Assembly (NCBI RefSeq): GCF_900021175.1
Contig: NZ_FCOP01000011.1
Location: 1,331,947 to 1,395,946, forward strand
Reading direction: 5' to 3'
From: Pseudenterobacter timonensis
Lineage (GTDB): Bacteria; Pseudomonadota; Gammaproteobacteria; Enterobacterales; Enterobacteriaceae
DNA length: 64,000 bases
This document shows positions 8,071 through 15,180 of this stretch, in pieces. The translations under genes were made by a program, and so were the position numbers. The notes under the pieces were generated by a model. It saw only the letters and a list, made by a program, of their open reading frames with translations, was not told the origin of the DNA and ran no database searches. The first letter of the stretch is position 1. Each line of letters starts with the position of its first letter.

Positions 8071-8430
8071 TATGGCGCCGGGGGGGATTGACTCGCTTGC
8101 GCTCGCCCTACGGGCAGCCCGTCCGCTGCGCGTCCGGTCTGTCCAACTGGCTTCGCCAGTTGTCGAACCCCGGTCGGGGATTCTCATCCCCCCGGTCCGT
8201 GCACGACATACGAAAAGAGCCCGTACAAAAGTACGAGCTCTTCTCTAAATATGGCGGTGAGGGGAGGATTGACTCGCTTGCGCTCGCCCTATGGGCAGCC
8301 CGTCCGCTGCGCGTCCGGTCTGTCCAACTGGCTTCGCCAGTTGTCGAACCCCGGTCGGGGGTTCTCATCCCCCCGGTCCGTGCACGACATACGAAAAGAG
8401 CCCGTACGCAAGTACGAGCTCTTCTCTAAA
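8071..8430 (-). repeat. Two ~180-bp repeats carrying the tRNA-Ser 3' end (array B, copy 1)
   Basis: Units run 8071-8249 and 8250-8430. Read on the plus strand, each starts TATGGCGGTGAGGGG(G)GGATT or a slightly degenerate form, which is the complement of the last ~20 bases of the adjacent tRNA-Ser(GGA). Next comes a GC-rich, hairpin-forming body, including a perfect CAACTGGC-GAA-GCCAGTTG stem. Each unit ends in a terminator-like hairpin (8213-8243 and 8394-8424). In the direction of tRNA transcription, each unit is therefore a terminator, a structured body and a copy of the tRNA 3' end. This is the same design as the 178-bp rtT repeats after E. coli tyrT, which carry 19 bp of tRNA-Tyr. Confidence 0.85.
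8394..8424 (-). terminator. Terminator of tRNA-Ser copy 1
   Basis: On the minus strand the stem AAGAGCTCGTAC / GTACGGGCTCTT (one mismatch region, loop TTGC) is followed by TTTCG and begins 9 bases after the tRNA 3' end. A second copy of the hairpin at 8213-8243 belongs to the next repeat unit. Confidence 0.7.
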
Positions 8431-8432
8431 TA

Positions 8433-8520
8433 TGGCGGTGAGGGGGGGATTCGAACCCCCGATACGTTGCCGTATACACACTTTCCAGGCGTGCTCCTTC
8501 AGCCACTCGGACACCTCACC
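8433..8520 (-). tRNA. tRNA-Ser (anticodon GGA), copy 1
   Basis: This is an 88-nt class II tRNA read from 8520 to 8433. It starts GGTGAGGTGTCCGAGTGG, has the anticodon GGA in CCTGGAAAG, a long variable arm, the T-loop GGTTCGAATCC and an encoded CCA end. It is identical in my reading to E. coli serX/serW tRNA-Ser(GGA), which reads UCC and UCU codons. An identical second gene lies at 11910-11997. This copy has its own promoter and sits on the phoH side; the copy next to ghrA is in the position of E. coli serX. Confidence 0.98.
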
Positions 8521-8564
8521 ATATTGTATTGCTGCCTGACCGCTTGGGGGGGCAACGGGGCGCT

Positions 8565-8593
8565 ACTATAGGGAGTTGCGCTAAAACGGTCAA
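8565..8593 (-). promoter_or_regulatory. Promoter of tRNA-Ser copy 1
   Basis: On the minus strand, TTGACC is followed after 17 bases by TATAGT, then the GC-rich discriminator AGCGCCCC. This is a near-ideal sigma-70 stable-RNA promoter of the stringently controlled type. It ends about 45 bases before the tRNA. Confidence 0.8.
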
Positions 8594-8637
8594 GCAGATT
8601 TTAAATGAGAGCGTCTGTTCGGTTAAGCAATAAGCAT

Positions 8638-8658
8638 CCCGCGCGTTTTACGCGCGGG
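8638..8658. terminator. Hairpin after the hydrolase gene
   Basis: Stem CCCGCGCG / CGCGCGGG with loop TTTTA lies just beyond the hydrolase stop at 8666. There is no good T-run on the minus strand, so it may stabilise the mRNA end rather than terminate efficiently. Confidence 0.45.
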
Positions 8659-8665
8659 AAAGGAA

Positions 8666-9343
8666 TTATCGCTGTGAATCAAGCGTCTCGTTGTTTTTAA
8701 CCACGTCCTGCGCTTTGGTATAGCTTTCAATCAGCAAACGATAGGCCGGGAAGATTTGGGTATAAACTTCTGCCCACTCGGCCGCATCCGCACGGTTCCA
8801 GGTCCGCTGAATCTCCGACGCTACCGCGGCGGTATCCATCGGCACTACGCCCGCCTGCACCACCCGCGCCAGGGTAATCTCCTGCGCCATCTTGCTGTAG
8901 GTGCCTGAGGCGTCGATCACCGCAAACACTTTATAACCGTCAGCAACCGCGCTGATGGAAGGAAACGCCATGCAGACGCTGGTGATCGTACCGGCGATAA
9001 TCAGCGTTTTGCGACCGGTCGCTTTAACCGCGGCCACAAAATCCGGGTTATCCCAGGCGTTGATTTCTCCCTTACGCGCCACATATTTTGCATGCGGCGC
9101 GTTGGCGTGGATCTCCGGGATCAGCGGCCCGTTTGGACCCTGAGGCACTGATGCCGTCGTTATCACCGGAATATTGGCAAGCGAGGCGATCTTCGCCAGC
9201 GCCGCTGCCCGGGCGCGCAGTTCTGGCATCGGCATATCGCCCACGGTCTGGAACAGCCCACTCTGATGATCGATAAGCAGCATCACAGCATCATCAACGT
9301 CAATCGCCGGACGGGCGCCATTAAAGTTTGCAGGGGTAGACAT
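8666..9343 (-). CDS. Isochorismatase-like (YcaC-type) hydrolase
   Basis: This is a cysteine hydrolase of the isochorismatase-like superfamily, closest in feel to YcaC. The substrate is unknown. It has 225 residues with the family's triad positions: Asp25 (LLIDHQ), Lys91 (VARKGEI) and Cys124 (TITSVCMAFP). The start follows AAGGAG. It is transcribed with the pirin gene 20 bp upstream, and a LysR gene is divergent from that pair. The three genes form a cassette bounded by the duplicated tRNA/repeat blocks and are absent from this position in E. coli. Calling it ycaC outright would be unsafe, since that gene lies elsewhere in E. coli. Confidence 0.85.
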   Translation of the reverse strand: MSTPANFNGARPAIDVDDAVMLLIDHQSGLFQTVGDMPMPELRARAAALAKIASLANIPVITTASVPQGPNGPLIPEIHANAPHAKYVARKGEINAWDNPDFVAAVKATGRKTLIIAGTITSVCMAFPSISAVADGYKVFAVIDASGTYSKMAQEITLARVVQAGVVPMDTAAVASEIQRTWNRADAAEWAEVYTQIFPAYRLLIESYTKAQDVVKNNETLDSQR

Positions 9344-9363
9344 AAGATTCTCCTTTGTTACGC

Positions 9364-10224
9364 TCAGATCTGGCCAAAGCGGCCGGTATTGAAATCACTG
9401 ATTGCTTCAGCGATTTCGGATTGGGTATTCATCACGAACGGGCCGTAACCAACCACAGGCTCGTTCAGCGGCTCGCCCGCCATTACAAGTATTTTGGCGT
9501 CGCGGCTCGCTTCCAGATGGAATCGTTCACCTTTCTGGCTCAGTACCGCCAGCTGCGCTTCTCCCGCCTGAATGGTGCCGTTTACGGTTACTTCGCCTTC
9601 CAGAACGACAATCGCCGTGCTCCAGCCCTCGGGCTGCTCAAGCGTCAGGTGACCACCCTGAAGCAGGGCGATATCCCAGACGTTAAGCGGCGAAAAGGTA
9701 TGTGCTGGTCCTGCCGTCTCGCCATAACGACCCGCGATAACGCGCAGGCTGCCCGCCTTTTCCGGCAGCGTGACCACCGGGATGTCGGCCCGGGTAATGC
9801 TCTGGTAGCCCGGGGCAGCCATTTTGTCTTTTGCCGGCAGGTTGACCCACAGCTGAATCATCTTTAACTCGCCGCCCTGACGGGCAAAATCTCGCGAATG
9901 AAACTCTTCATGCAGGATGCCGGCGCCTGCCGTCATCCACTGCACGTCGCCCGGGCCAATGACGCCGCCCTTACCGGTTGAGTCACGGTGTTCAACCTCG
10001 CCGGCATAGACGATAGTCACCGTTTCAAAGCCCCGGTGTGGATGCTGGCCCACGCCGCGTTTCTCTCCGTCCCCCGGAAATTGATGGGGGCCTGCATAAT
10101 CCAGCAGCAGGAACGGGCTCAGTTGTTCGCCGTGGCTCTGATATGAAAACAGTGAACGAACCGGAAAACCGTCACCCACCCAGTGTGGACGCGGTGCGGT
10201 ATAGACGCCTGTGAGCTGTTTCAT
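9364..10224 (-). CDS. Pirin-family bicupin protein
   Basis: This is a pirin-family protein: two cupin domains and a single metal site. Some bacterial pirins are quercetin dioxygenases and others bind regulators or enzymes. It has 286 residues. The N-terminal cupin holds the metal ligands expected for the family: His61 and His63 in HPHRGFET, and His105 and Glu107 in GILHEE. The start at 10224 is preferred to a longer open frame (to 10302) because CAGGAG precedes it and it gives the usual MKQLTGVY-like beginning. It lies 20 bp before the hydrolase gene in one transcript and is divergent from the LysR gene. Confidence 0.88.
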   Translation of the reverse strand: MKQLTGVYTAPRPHWVGDGFPVRSLFSYQSHGEQLSPFLLLDYAGPHQFPGDGEKRGVGQHPHRGFETVTIVYAGEVEHRDSTGKGGVIGPGDVQWMTAGAGILHEEFHSRDFARQGGELKMIQLWVNLPAKDKMAAPGYQSITRADIPVVTLPEKAGSLRVIAGRYGETAGPAHTFSPLNVWDIALLQGGHLTLEQPEGWSTAIVVLEGEVTVNGTIQAGEAQLAVLSQKGERFHLEASRDAKILVMAGEPLNEPVVGYGPFVMNTQSEIAEAISDFNTGRFGQI

Positions 10225-10288
10225 AAAATTCTCCTGATGCGTTGTTGATGGAGAGAAGTTTATATTTGTTGTTAATTGACCAGTAGAT

Positions 10289-10307
10289 AGTGAAAATGAC
10301 ATTCACT
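10289..10307. promoter_or_regulatory. Inverted repeat, likely LysR operator
   Basis: AGTGAA and TTCACT are separated by 7 bases in the 108-bp gap between the divergent pirin and LysR genes. The inner GTGAAAATGACATTCAC is a dyad of LysR-type size. This suggests that the neighbouring regulator controls both directions. Confidence 0.5.
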
Positions 10308-10332
10308 GTTCTAAAAATGGAACGATAAAGCT

Positions 10333-11238
10333 ATGCACGATCTCAATGACTTTGCCTGGTTTGTGAAAGTGGTCGATTACGGGGGATTTGCCGCAGCGGG
10401 CAGGGCGCTTGACCTGCCCAAATCGCGGCTCAGCCGACGTATTGCTCAGCTGGAGGAGCGGCTGGGGGTAAGGCTTATCCACCGGACAACGCGTCAGTTT
10501 ACGGTCACCGACGTTGGCCAGACTTTTTATCAGCACTGTAAGGCGATGCTGATCGAGGCCGAAGCGGCGCAGGAGGCGGTGGCCGCGCTACAGGCCGAAC
10601 CGCGGGGAACGGTGAGGATCACCTGTCCGGTCACGCTGCTGCATGTTCACGTTGGGCCGATGCTGGCGCGTTTTATGGCGCGCTACCCAGGAATTACGCT
10701 ACAGCTGGAGGCGACCAACCGGCGGGTGGATCTGGTTGCCGAGGGGGTCGATCTGGCGATTCGCGTCCGGCCCCGGCCATTTGATGATAGCGATCTGGTG
10801 CTGCGGGTGCTGGCCGATCGCGGACATTGTCTGGTTGCCAGCCCGGCACTCGTGGAGCAGATGGGCAGACCCGGCGGCCCGGCCGATCTCAGCGTCTGGC
10901 CGGGTCTCAGTATGGGGTCAGGTAAGCAGGTGCATAGCTGGTCCCTTACCGGTCCCGACGGAGCCAGAGCGGAGGTGCATTTTACGCCGCGATTTATCAC
11001 CACCGACATGCTGGCGTTACGTGAAGCGGCGATCGCGGGCGTCGGCGTGGTGCAGCTTCCGATACTGCTGGTGCGGGAGCAACTTGCTGACGGGACGCTG
11101 GTGCGGGTATTGAACGAATGGGAACCCCGGCGGGAGGTGATTCACGCCGTCTATCCTTCACGGCGCGGCTTGCTGCCCTCGGTGCGCGCGCTGGTGGATT
11201 TTTTGAGCGAAGAGTATGCACGGATTGTGGAGGAGTAG
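10333..11238 (+). CDS. LysR-family transcriptional regulator
   Basis: This is a LysR-type regulator of 301 residues: an N-terminal winged helix-turn-helix (about 3-62, including FAAAGRALDLPKSRLSRRIA) and a C-terminal effector-binding domain (about 90-295). It looks like the large 'AaeR/DhcR-like' subgroup. It is divergent from the pirin-hydrolase pair, with a dyad between them, so it probably regulates that pair. The ligand cannot be told from sequence. The palindromic repeat array begins four bases after its stop, so there is no separate terminator. Confidence 0.9.
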   Translation: MHDLNDFAWFVKVVDYGGFAAAGRALDLPKSRLSRRIAQLEERLGVRLIHRTTRQFTVTDVGQTFYQHCKAMLIEAEAAQEAVAALQAEPRGTVRITCPVTLLHVHVGPMLARFMARYPGITLQLEATNRRVDLVAEGVDLAIRVRPRPFDDSDLVLRVLADRGHCLVASPALVEQMGRPGGPADLSVWPGLSMGSGKQVHSWSLTGPDGARAEVHFTPRFITTDMLALREAAIAGVGVVQLPILLVREQLADGTLVRVLNEWEPRREVIHAVYPSRRGLLPSVRALVDFLSEEYARIVEE

Positions 11239-11242
11239 GAGC

Positions 11243-11524
11243 AAACTGTGGCTCGGACTTTTCTTCTTTCCTTTGGGGAGAGGGTAGGGAGAGGGGCAAA
11301 CCGTGGCACGAACTTTCCCCTCTCCCCTCCGGGGAGAGGGCCAGGGTGAGGGGCAAACCGTGGCGCGAACTTTCCCCTCTTCCCTTTGGGGTGAGGGCCA
11401 GGGTGAGGGGCAAACCGTGGCGCGAACTTTCCCCTCTTCCCTCCGGGGAGAGGGCCAGGGTGAGGGGCAAACCATGGCGCGAACTTTCCCCTCTCCCCTT
11501 TGGGGAGAGGGCCAGGGTGAGGGG
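11243..11524. repeat. Five tandem ~55-bp palindromic repeats (array A, copy 2)
   Basis: Units of 55-57 bp start at 11243, 11298, 11355, 11412 and 11469. They have the same architecture as array A copy 1 (conserved AAACCGTGGCRCGAACTT head, CCCCTC...GAGGGG palindrome, CCAGGGTGAGGGG tail). Units 2-5 are more alike than those of copy 1, which suggests recent homogenisation. The array abuts the LysR stop codon. Confidence 0.9.
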
Positions 11525-11546
11525 AAATGCGAGCACGGTGCAAAAA

Positions 11547-11907
11547 TGTGGCGCCGGGGGGGATTGACTCGCTGCGCTCGCCCTACGGGCAGCCCGTCCG
11601 CTGCGCGTCCGGTCTGTCCAACTGGCTTCGCCAGTTGTCGAACCCCGGTCGGGGGTTCTCATCCCCCCCGGTCCGTGCACGACATACGAAAAGAGCCCGT
11701 ACGCAAGTACGAGCTCTTCTCTAAATATGGCGGTGAGGGGGGGATTGACTCGCTGCGCTCGCCCTACGGGCAGCCCGTCCGCTGCGCGTCCGGTCTGTCC
11801 AACTGGCTTCGCCAGTTGTCGAACCTCGGTCGGGGATTCTCATCCCCCCCGGTCCGGGGATCCCATAAGAAAAAAGCCCGTACTTGCGTACAGGCTCTCT
11901 ACTTGAA
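11547..11907 (-). repeat. Two ~180-bp repeats carrying the tRNA-Ser 3' end (array B, copy 2)
   Basis: Units run 11547-11725 and 11726-11907 and are nearly identical to those at 8071-8430. Each again starts with the complement of the tRNA-Ser 3' end (TGGCGGTGAGGGGGGGATT in the second unit), continues with the same hairpin-rich body and ends in a terminator-like hairpin (11689-11719 and 11870-11900). The unit nearest the tRNA differs at its end (GGGGATCCCATAAG and a changed hairpin), so the copies are not perfectly homogenised. Confidence 0.85.
11870..11900 (-). terminator. Terminator of tRNA-Ser copy 2
   Basis: On the minus strand the stem AGCCTGTAC / GTACGGGCT (loop GCAA) is followed by TTTTTTC, starting about 15 bases after the tRNA. 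The T-run is better than that of copy 1. Confidence 0.75.
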
Positions 11908-11909
11908 TA

Positions 11910-11997
11910 TGGCGGTGAGGGGGGGATTCGAACCCCCGATACGTTGCCGTATACACACTTTCCAGGCGTGCTCCTTCAGCCACTCGGACACCTCACC
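11910..11997 (-). tRNA. serX: tRNA-Ser (anticodon GGA), copy 2
   Basis: This is an 88-nt tRNA-Ser(GGA), identical to the copy at 8433-8520. It includes the encoded CCA, long variable arm and GGA anticodon. It lies next to ghrA on the opposite strand, the position of serX in E. coli, so this is the likely ancestral copy. Its 5' flank and promoter differ from those of copy 1, although gene body and downstream repeats are the same. Confidence 0.98.
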
Positions 11998-12031
11998 ATA
12001 TTGTCTTCCCGTTGTTGTCGGGACGGGCGCT

Positions 12032-12060
12032 AATGTATGTAAAACCCGAACCGTCGTCAA
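12032..12060 (-). promoter_or_regulatory. Promoter of tRNA-Ser copy 2
   Basis: On the minus strand, TTGACG is followed after 17 bases by TACATT and then the GC-rich discriminator AGCGCCCG. It is a typical stable-RNA sigma-70 promoter with a weaker -10 than copy 1. Confidence 0.75.
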
Positions 12061-12225
12061 TGAACTTTTCAACAAATTAGCGCGTTTAAACAAACTTTAA
12101 GCAAGATGATTCCTGAATGTGCTGAAAGCGCCTCTTTTGTCAGCAACGCAGATTGCCGATTAATTTGGTATGCTGACAAACCATCTGAAAACAAAAAAAT
12201 CAGCACAATAAAAGCAGGAGCTTAT

Positions 12226-13164
12226 ATGGATATCATCTTTTACCATCCGACATTCGACGCCACATGGTGGCTTAACGCGCTAACGGCAGCCCTGCCCGGC
12301 GCGCGCGTTCGTGAATGGCAGCCGGGCGATAATGAACATGCCGACTATGCGCTGGTCTGGCATCCCCCCGTTGAAATGCTCCAGGGACGCGAGCTGAAAG
12401 CGGTCTTTGCGCTGGGTGCGGGTGTGGACTCTATCCTGAGCAAGCTAAAGGCCAACCCGGAGATGTTACCGGAACATATTCCGCTTTTTCGTCTCGAAGA
12501 TACCGGTATGGGCCAGCAAATGCAGGAGTATGCTGTAAGCCAGGTACTGCACTGGTTCCGCCGCTTCGATGACTATCAGGCGCTCAAACAGCAGGCCCGC
12601 TGGGAGCCGCTCCCTGAATATCAGCACGACGAGTTCACCGTCGGTATTCTCGGCGCGGGTGTGCTGGGCTCAAAAGTCGCCGAGGCGCTGCGCCCGTGGG
12701 GATTCCCTCTGCGCTGCTGGAGCCGCAGCCGCAAAGCCTGGCCCGGCGTGGAAAGCTTTGCCGGGAAAGAGGAACTACCCGCCTTTTTGAACAACACGCG
12801 CGTGCTGATCAACCTTCTGCCTAATACGCCGGAAACGGTCGGTATTATTAACCAGACGCTAATTAACCAACTGGCGGATAACAGCTACCTGCTCAACCTC
12901 GCGCGCGGCGTGCATCTTAACGAAGAGGATCTGCTGTCAGCGCTGGAGAGCGGCAAGCTCAAAGGGGCGATGCTGGACGTCTTTAGCCGCGAGCCGCTGC
13001 CGGCGGAAAGCCCGCTCTGGGCCCACCCGCGCGTGGCGATGACGCCACACGTCGCGGCCGTGACGCGCCCGCCGGAAGCGGTTGACTATATCGCCCACAC
13101 CATCGGCCAGCTTGAAGCCGGCAACGCGGTGACCGGGCAGGTCGACAGAGCGCGCGGCTACTAA
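12226..13164 (+). CDS. ghrA: Glyoxylate/hydroxypyruvate reductase A
   Basis: GhrA is a cytoplasmic NADPH-dependent 2-hydroxyacid dehydrogenase that reduces glyoxylate to glycolate and hydroxypyruvate to glycerate. It has 312 residues, as in E. coli. The Rossmann motif [12 protein letters not shown] is present. So are the catalytic Arg in NLARGVH, the Glu in VFSREPL and the His in MTPHVAA. The open frame reaches back to 12106, but the ATG at 12226 follows AGGAG and gives the known start [12 protein letters not shown] terminator follows. Confidence 0.96.
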   Translation: MDIIFYHPTFDATWWLNALTAALPGARVREWQPGDNEHADYALVWHPPVEMLQGRELKAVFALGAGVDSILSKLKANPEMLPEHIPLFRLEDTGMGQQMQEYAVSQVLHWFRRFDDYQALKQQARWEPLPEYQHDEFTVGILGAGVLGSKVAEALRPWGFPLRCWSRSRKAWPGVESFAGKEELPAFLNNTRVLINLLPNTPETVGIINQTLINQLADNSYLLNLARGVHLNEEDLLSALESGKLKGAMLDVFSREPLPAESPLWAHPRVAMTPHVAAVTRPPEAVDYIAHTIGQLEAGNAVTGQVDRARGY

Positions 13165-13167
13165 GCG

Positions 13168-13191
13168 AAACCCGGCGCTGGCCGGGTTTTT
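13168..13191 (+). terminator. ghrA terminator
   Basis: Stem AAACCCGGC / GCCGGGTTT with loop GCTG and a TTT end follows the ghrA stop directly. Confidence 0.85.
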
Positions 13192-13248
13192 ACTGATATT
13201 CGACAGCCAGACCTGCTATTCTTTGCAAAAACACCCGAGGAGAAAACG

Positions 13249-13986
13249 ATGTATCCCGTTGACCTGCATATGCACACCATCGCCAGCACTCATGCATACA
13301 GCACCCTCCATGACTATATCGCCGAGGCGAAGCGTAAGGGCATCAAACTCTTCGCGATCACCGATCATGGCCCGGACATGGCAGACGCGCCGCATTACTG
13401 GCACTTTGTGAATATGCGCATCTGGCCGCGTCTGGTGGATGGCATCGGGATCCTGCGCGGCATTGAAGCGAACATCAAAAATACCGAGGGTGAGATCGAC
13501 TGCACCGGTCCTATGCTCAGCTCGCTGGATCTGATTATTGCGGGCTTTCACGAGCCGGTGTTTGCGCCGCAGGATAAAGATACTCATACCCGGGCGATGA
13601 TCGCTACGATCGCCAGCGGCAACGTCCATATTATCAGCCACCCTGGCAACCCCAAATTCCCTGTCGACATTCCCGCCGTGGCGGAAGCTGCGGCGAAACA
13701 CCGCGTGGCGCTGGAGATCAACAACTCCTCCTTTCTCCACTCCCGCAAGGGCAGCGAAGCCAACTGCCGGGCGGTGGCCGCTGCCGTGCGCGATGCGGGC
13801 GGCATGGTGGCGCTGGGGTCGGACTCCCACACCGCCTTTACGCTGGGGGAATTTCACGAGTGCAGAAAGGTGCTGGATGATGTCGGCTTCCCGGAAGAGC
13901 GGATCCTGAACGTCAGCCCGCGCCGTCTGCTGGATTTTCTGGAGTCTCGCGGCATGGCTCCCATTGATGAATTTGCCGCACTTTAA
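13249..13986 (+). CDS. ycdX: PHP-domain phosphatase YcdX
   Basis: YcdX is a trinuclear-zinc PHP-domain phosphatase linked to swarming motility in E. coli; its physiological substrate is unknown. It has 245 residues, the usual length. The metal-binding histidines start with DLHMHT (residues 4-9), with further ligands in TDHGPD, GFHEPV, ISHPG and GSDSHT. AGGAGAAAACG precedes the ATG. It is followed after 20 bp by ycdY, whose product is reported to act as its chaperone and activator. Confidence 0.95.
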   Translation: MYPVDLHMHTIASTHAYSTLHDYIAEAKRKGIKLFAITDHGPDMADAPHYWHFVNMRIWPRLVDGIGILRGIEANIKNTEGEIDCTGPMLSSLDLIIAGFHEPVFAPQDKDTHTRAMIATIASGNVHIISHPGNPKFPVDIPAVAEAAAKHRVALEINNSSFLHSRKGSEANCRAVAAAVRDAGGMVALGSDSHTAFTLGEFHECRKVLDDVGFPEERILNVSPRRLLDFLESRGMAPIDEFAAL

Positions 13987-14006
13987 TCGAGTAATGGAAT
14001 AATTTA

Positions 14007-14561
14007 ATGAACGAGTTTTCTCTCCTTTGCCGCGTACTGGGCACGCTCTACTACCGTCAACCGCAGGACCCGCTGCTGGTGCCGCTCTTTACGCTGATTC
14101 GCGAAGGCAAGCTCGCGGAAAACTGGCCGCTGGAGCAGGATGAGCTGCTGCAACGGTTGCAGAAAAGCTGCGACATGCAGCAGATTGCCGCGGACTATAA
14201 CGCCCTGTTTGTGGGCGAAGAGTGCCGCGTGGCGCCCTGTCGCTCCGCATGGGTGGAGGGGGGGACGGAGGCTGAAGTACGCGCCTTCCTCTCCGGGCAG
14301 GGCATGCCGCTGACCGACACCCCGGCTGACCATATCGGCACGCTGCTGCTGGCCGCCTCCTGGATCGAAGATCACGCCGCAGAAGATGAAAGCGAAGCGA
14401 TCGAAACCCTCTTCGCAACCTGGCTTCTCCCCTGGTGTGACACCTTCTTTGGCAAAGTTGAAGCCCATGCCACCTCCGCTTTCTGGCGCACTCTGGCGCC
14501 GCTCACCCGCGACGCCATTGCAGCAATGTGGGATGAGCTTCAGGAAGAGGAAGAAGAGTGA
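14007..14561 (+). CDS. ycdY: TorD/DmsD-family chaperone YcdY
   Basis: YcdY is an all-helical cytoplasmic chaperone of the TorD/NarJ redox-enzyme maturation family. In E. coli it has been reported to help zinc loading of YcdX. It has 184 residues with an acidic C-terminus (EEEEE). It is closely similar to E. coli YcdY throughout (MNEFSLLCRVLGTLYYRQPQ). It is probably co-transcribed with ycdX. Confidence 0.94.
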   Translation: MNEFSLLCRVLGTLYYRQPQDPLLVPLFTLIREGKLAENWPLEQDELLQRLQKSCDMQQIAADYNALFVGEECRVAPCRSAWVEGGTEAEVRAFLSGQGMPLTDTPADHIGTLLLAASWIEDHAAEDESEAIETLFATWLLPWCDTFFGKVEAHATSAFWRTLAPLTRDAIAAMWDELQEEEEE

Positions 14562-14657
14562 TTTAAATCACGCATTTAATGTAACGGAGCATTTTTAGTT
14601 ACATGTAGTGTGCTTGTGATCTCATTTCTACGGCGCGTTTCTGCTAAGATGCGCGCC

Positions 14658-15140
14658 ATGAACATACTCTTTTCAATTGCACTGACCACCGGCATCCTCT
14701 CCGGTCTCTGGGGTTGGGTCGCCGTCTCCCTCGGCCTGCTGAGCTGGGCCGGTTTTCTCGGCTGTACGGCCTATTTCGCCTGCCCGCAGGGTGGGCTGAA
14801 AGGGCTGGCGATTTCGGCCTGCACGCTGCTGAGCGGCGTGATCTGGGCGACGGTCATAATCCACGGCAGCGCCCTGGCGCCGCAGATGGAGATGCTCGGC
14901 TATCTGATCACCGGCGTGGTGGCGTTTCTGATGTGCATTCAGGCGAAGCATCTGCTGCTGTCTTTTGTACCGGGCACCTTTATCGGCGCCTGCGCAACCT
15001 TTGCCGGGCAGGGGGACTGGAAGCTGGTGCTGCCCTCGCTGGCGCTGGGGCTGGTGTTTGGCTATGCCATGAAAAACAGCGGGCTATGGCTGGCTGCCCG
15101 GCGCGAGCGGCAGCAGTCAGGCGCGGCGGTGGAAGAATAA
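14658..15140 (+). CDS. ycdZ: Inner-membrane protein YcdZ (DUF1097)
   Basis: YcdZ is a small inner-membrane protein of unknown function, DUF1097 family. It has 160 residues with about five hydrophobic segments and a basic cytoplasmic tail (ARRERQQ). The ATG at 14658 is preferred over an upstream one at 14610 because it gives the known start MNILFSIA. TGCTAAGAT just upstream may be part of a promoter. It ends at a bidirectional terminator shared with csgG. Confidence 0.92.
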   Translation: MNILFSIALTTGILSGLWGWVAVSLGLLSWAGFLGCTAYFACPQGGLKGLAISACTLLSGVIWATVIIHGSALAPQMEMLGYLITGVVAFLMCIQAKHLLLSFVPGTFIGACATFAGQGDWKLVLPSLALGLVFGYAMKNSGLWLAARRERQQSGAAVEE

Positions 15141-15169
15141 AAAAAGGCGAGAATTTCTCGCCTTTTTTA
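15139..15169. terminator. Bidirectional terminator between ycdZ and csgG
   Basis: AAAAAGGCGAGA / TCTCGCCTTTTTT forms a stem flanked by A and T runs, so it can end both ycdZ (plus) and csgDEFG (minus). Confidence 0.9.
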
Positions 15170-15180
15170 TTGCCCGTCGA

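Noticed and set aside
7775..8430. CRISPR-like repeat array
   Set aside because: Units are directly tandem, with no unique spacers of constant length and no cas genes; they are palindromic and tRNA-derived repeats.
8433..11997. Integrative element with tRNA attachment sites
   Set aside because: The cassette is flanked by tRNA copies but encodes no integrase or mobility gene, and the duplicated part is the whole tRNA plus its downstream arrays, not a short att core.
11303..12100. 265-residue frame with repeated FPSPLWGEGQGEG motifs
   Set aside because: It reads through the palindromic repeat arrays and across the tRNA gene; the motifs are the translated 55-bp repeats. The similar frames at 7525-8571 and 10997-11680 are rejected for the same reason.
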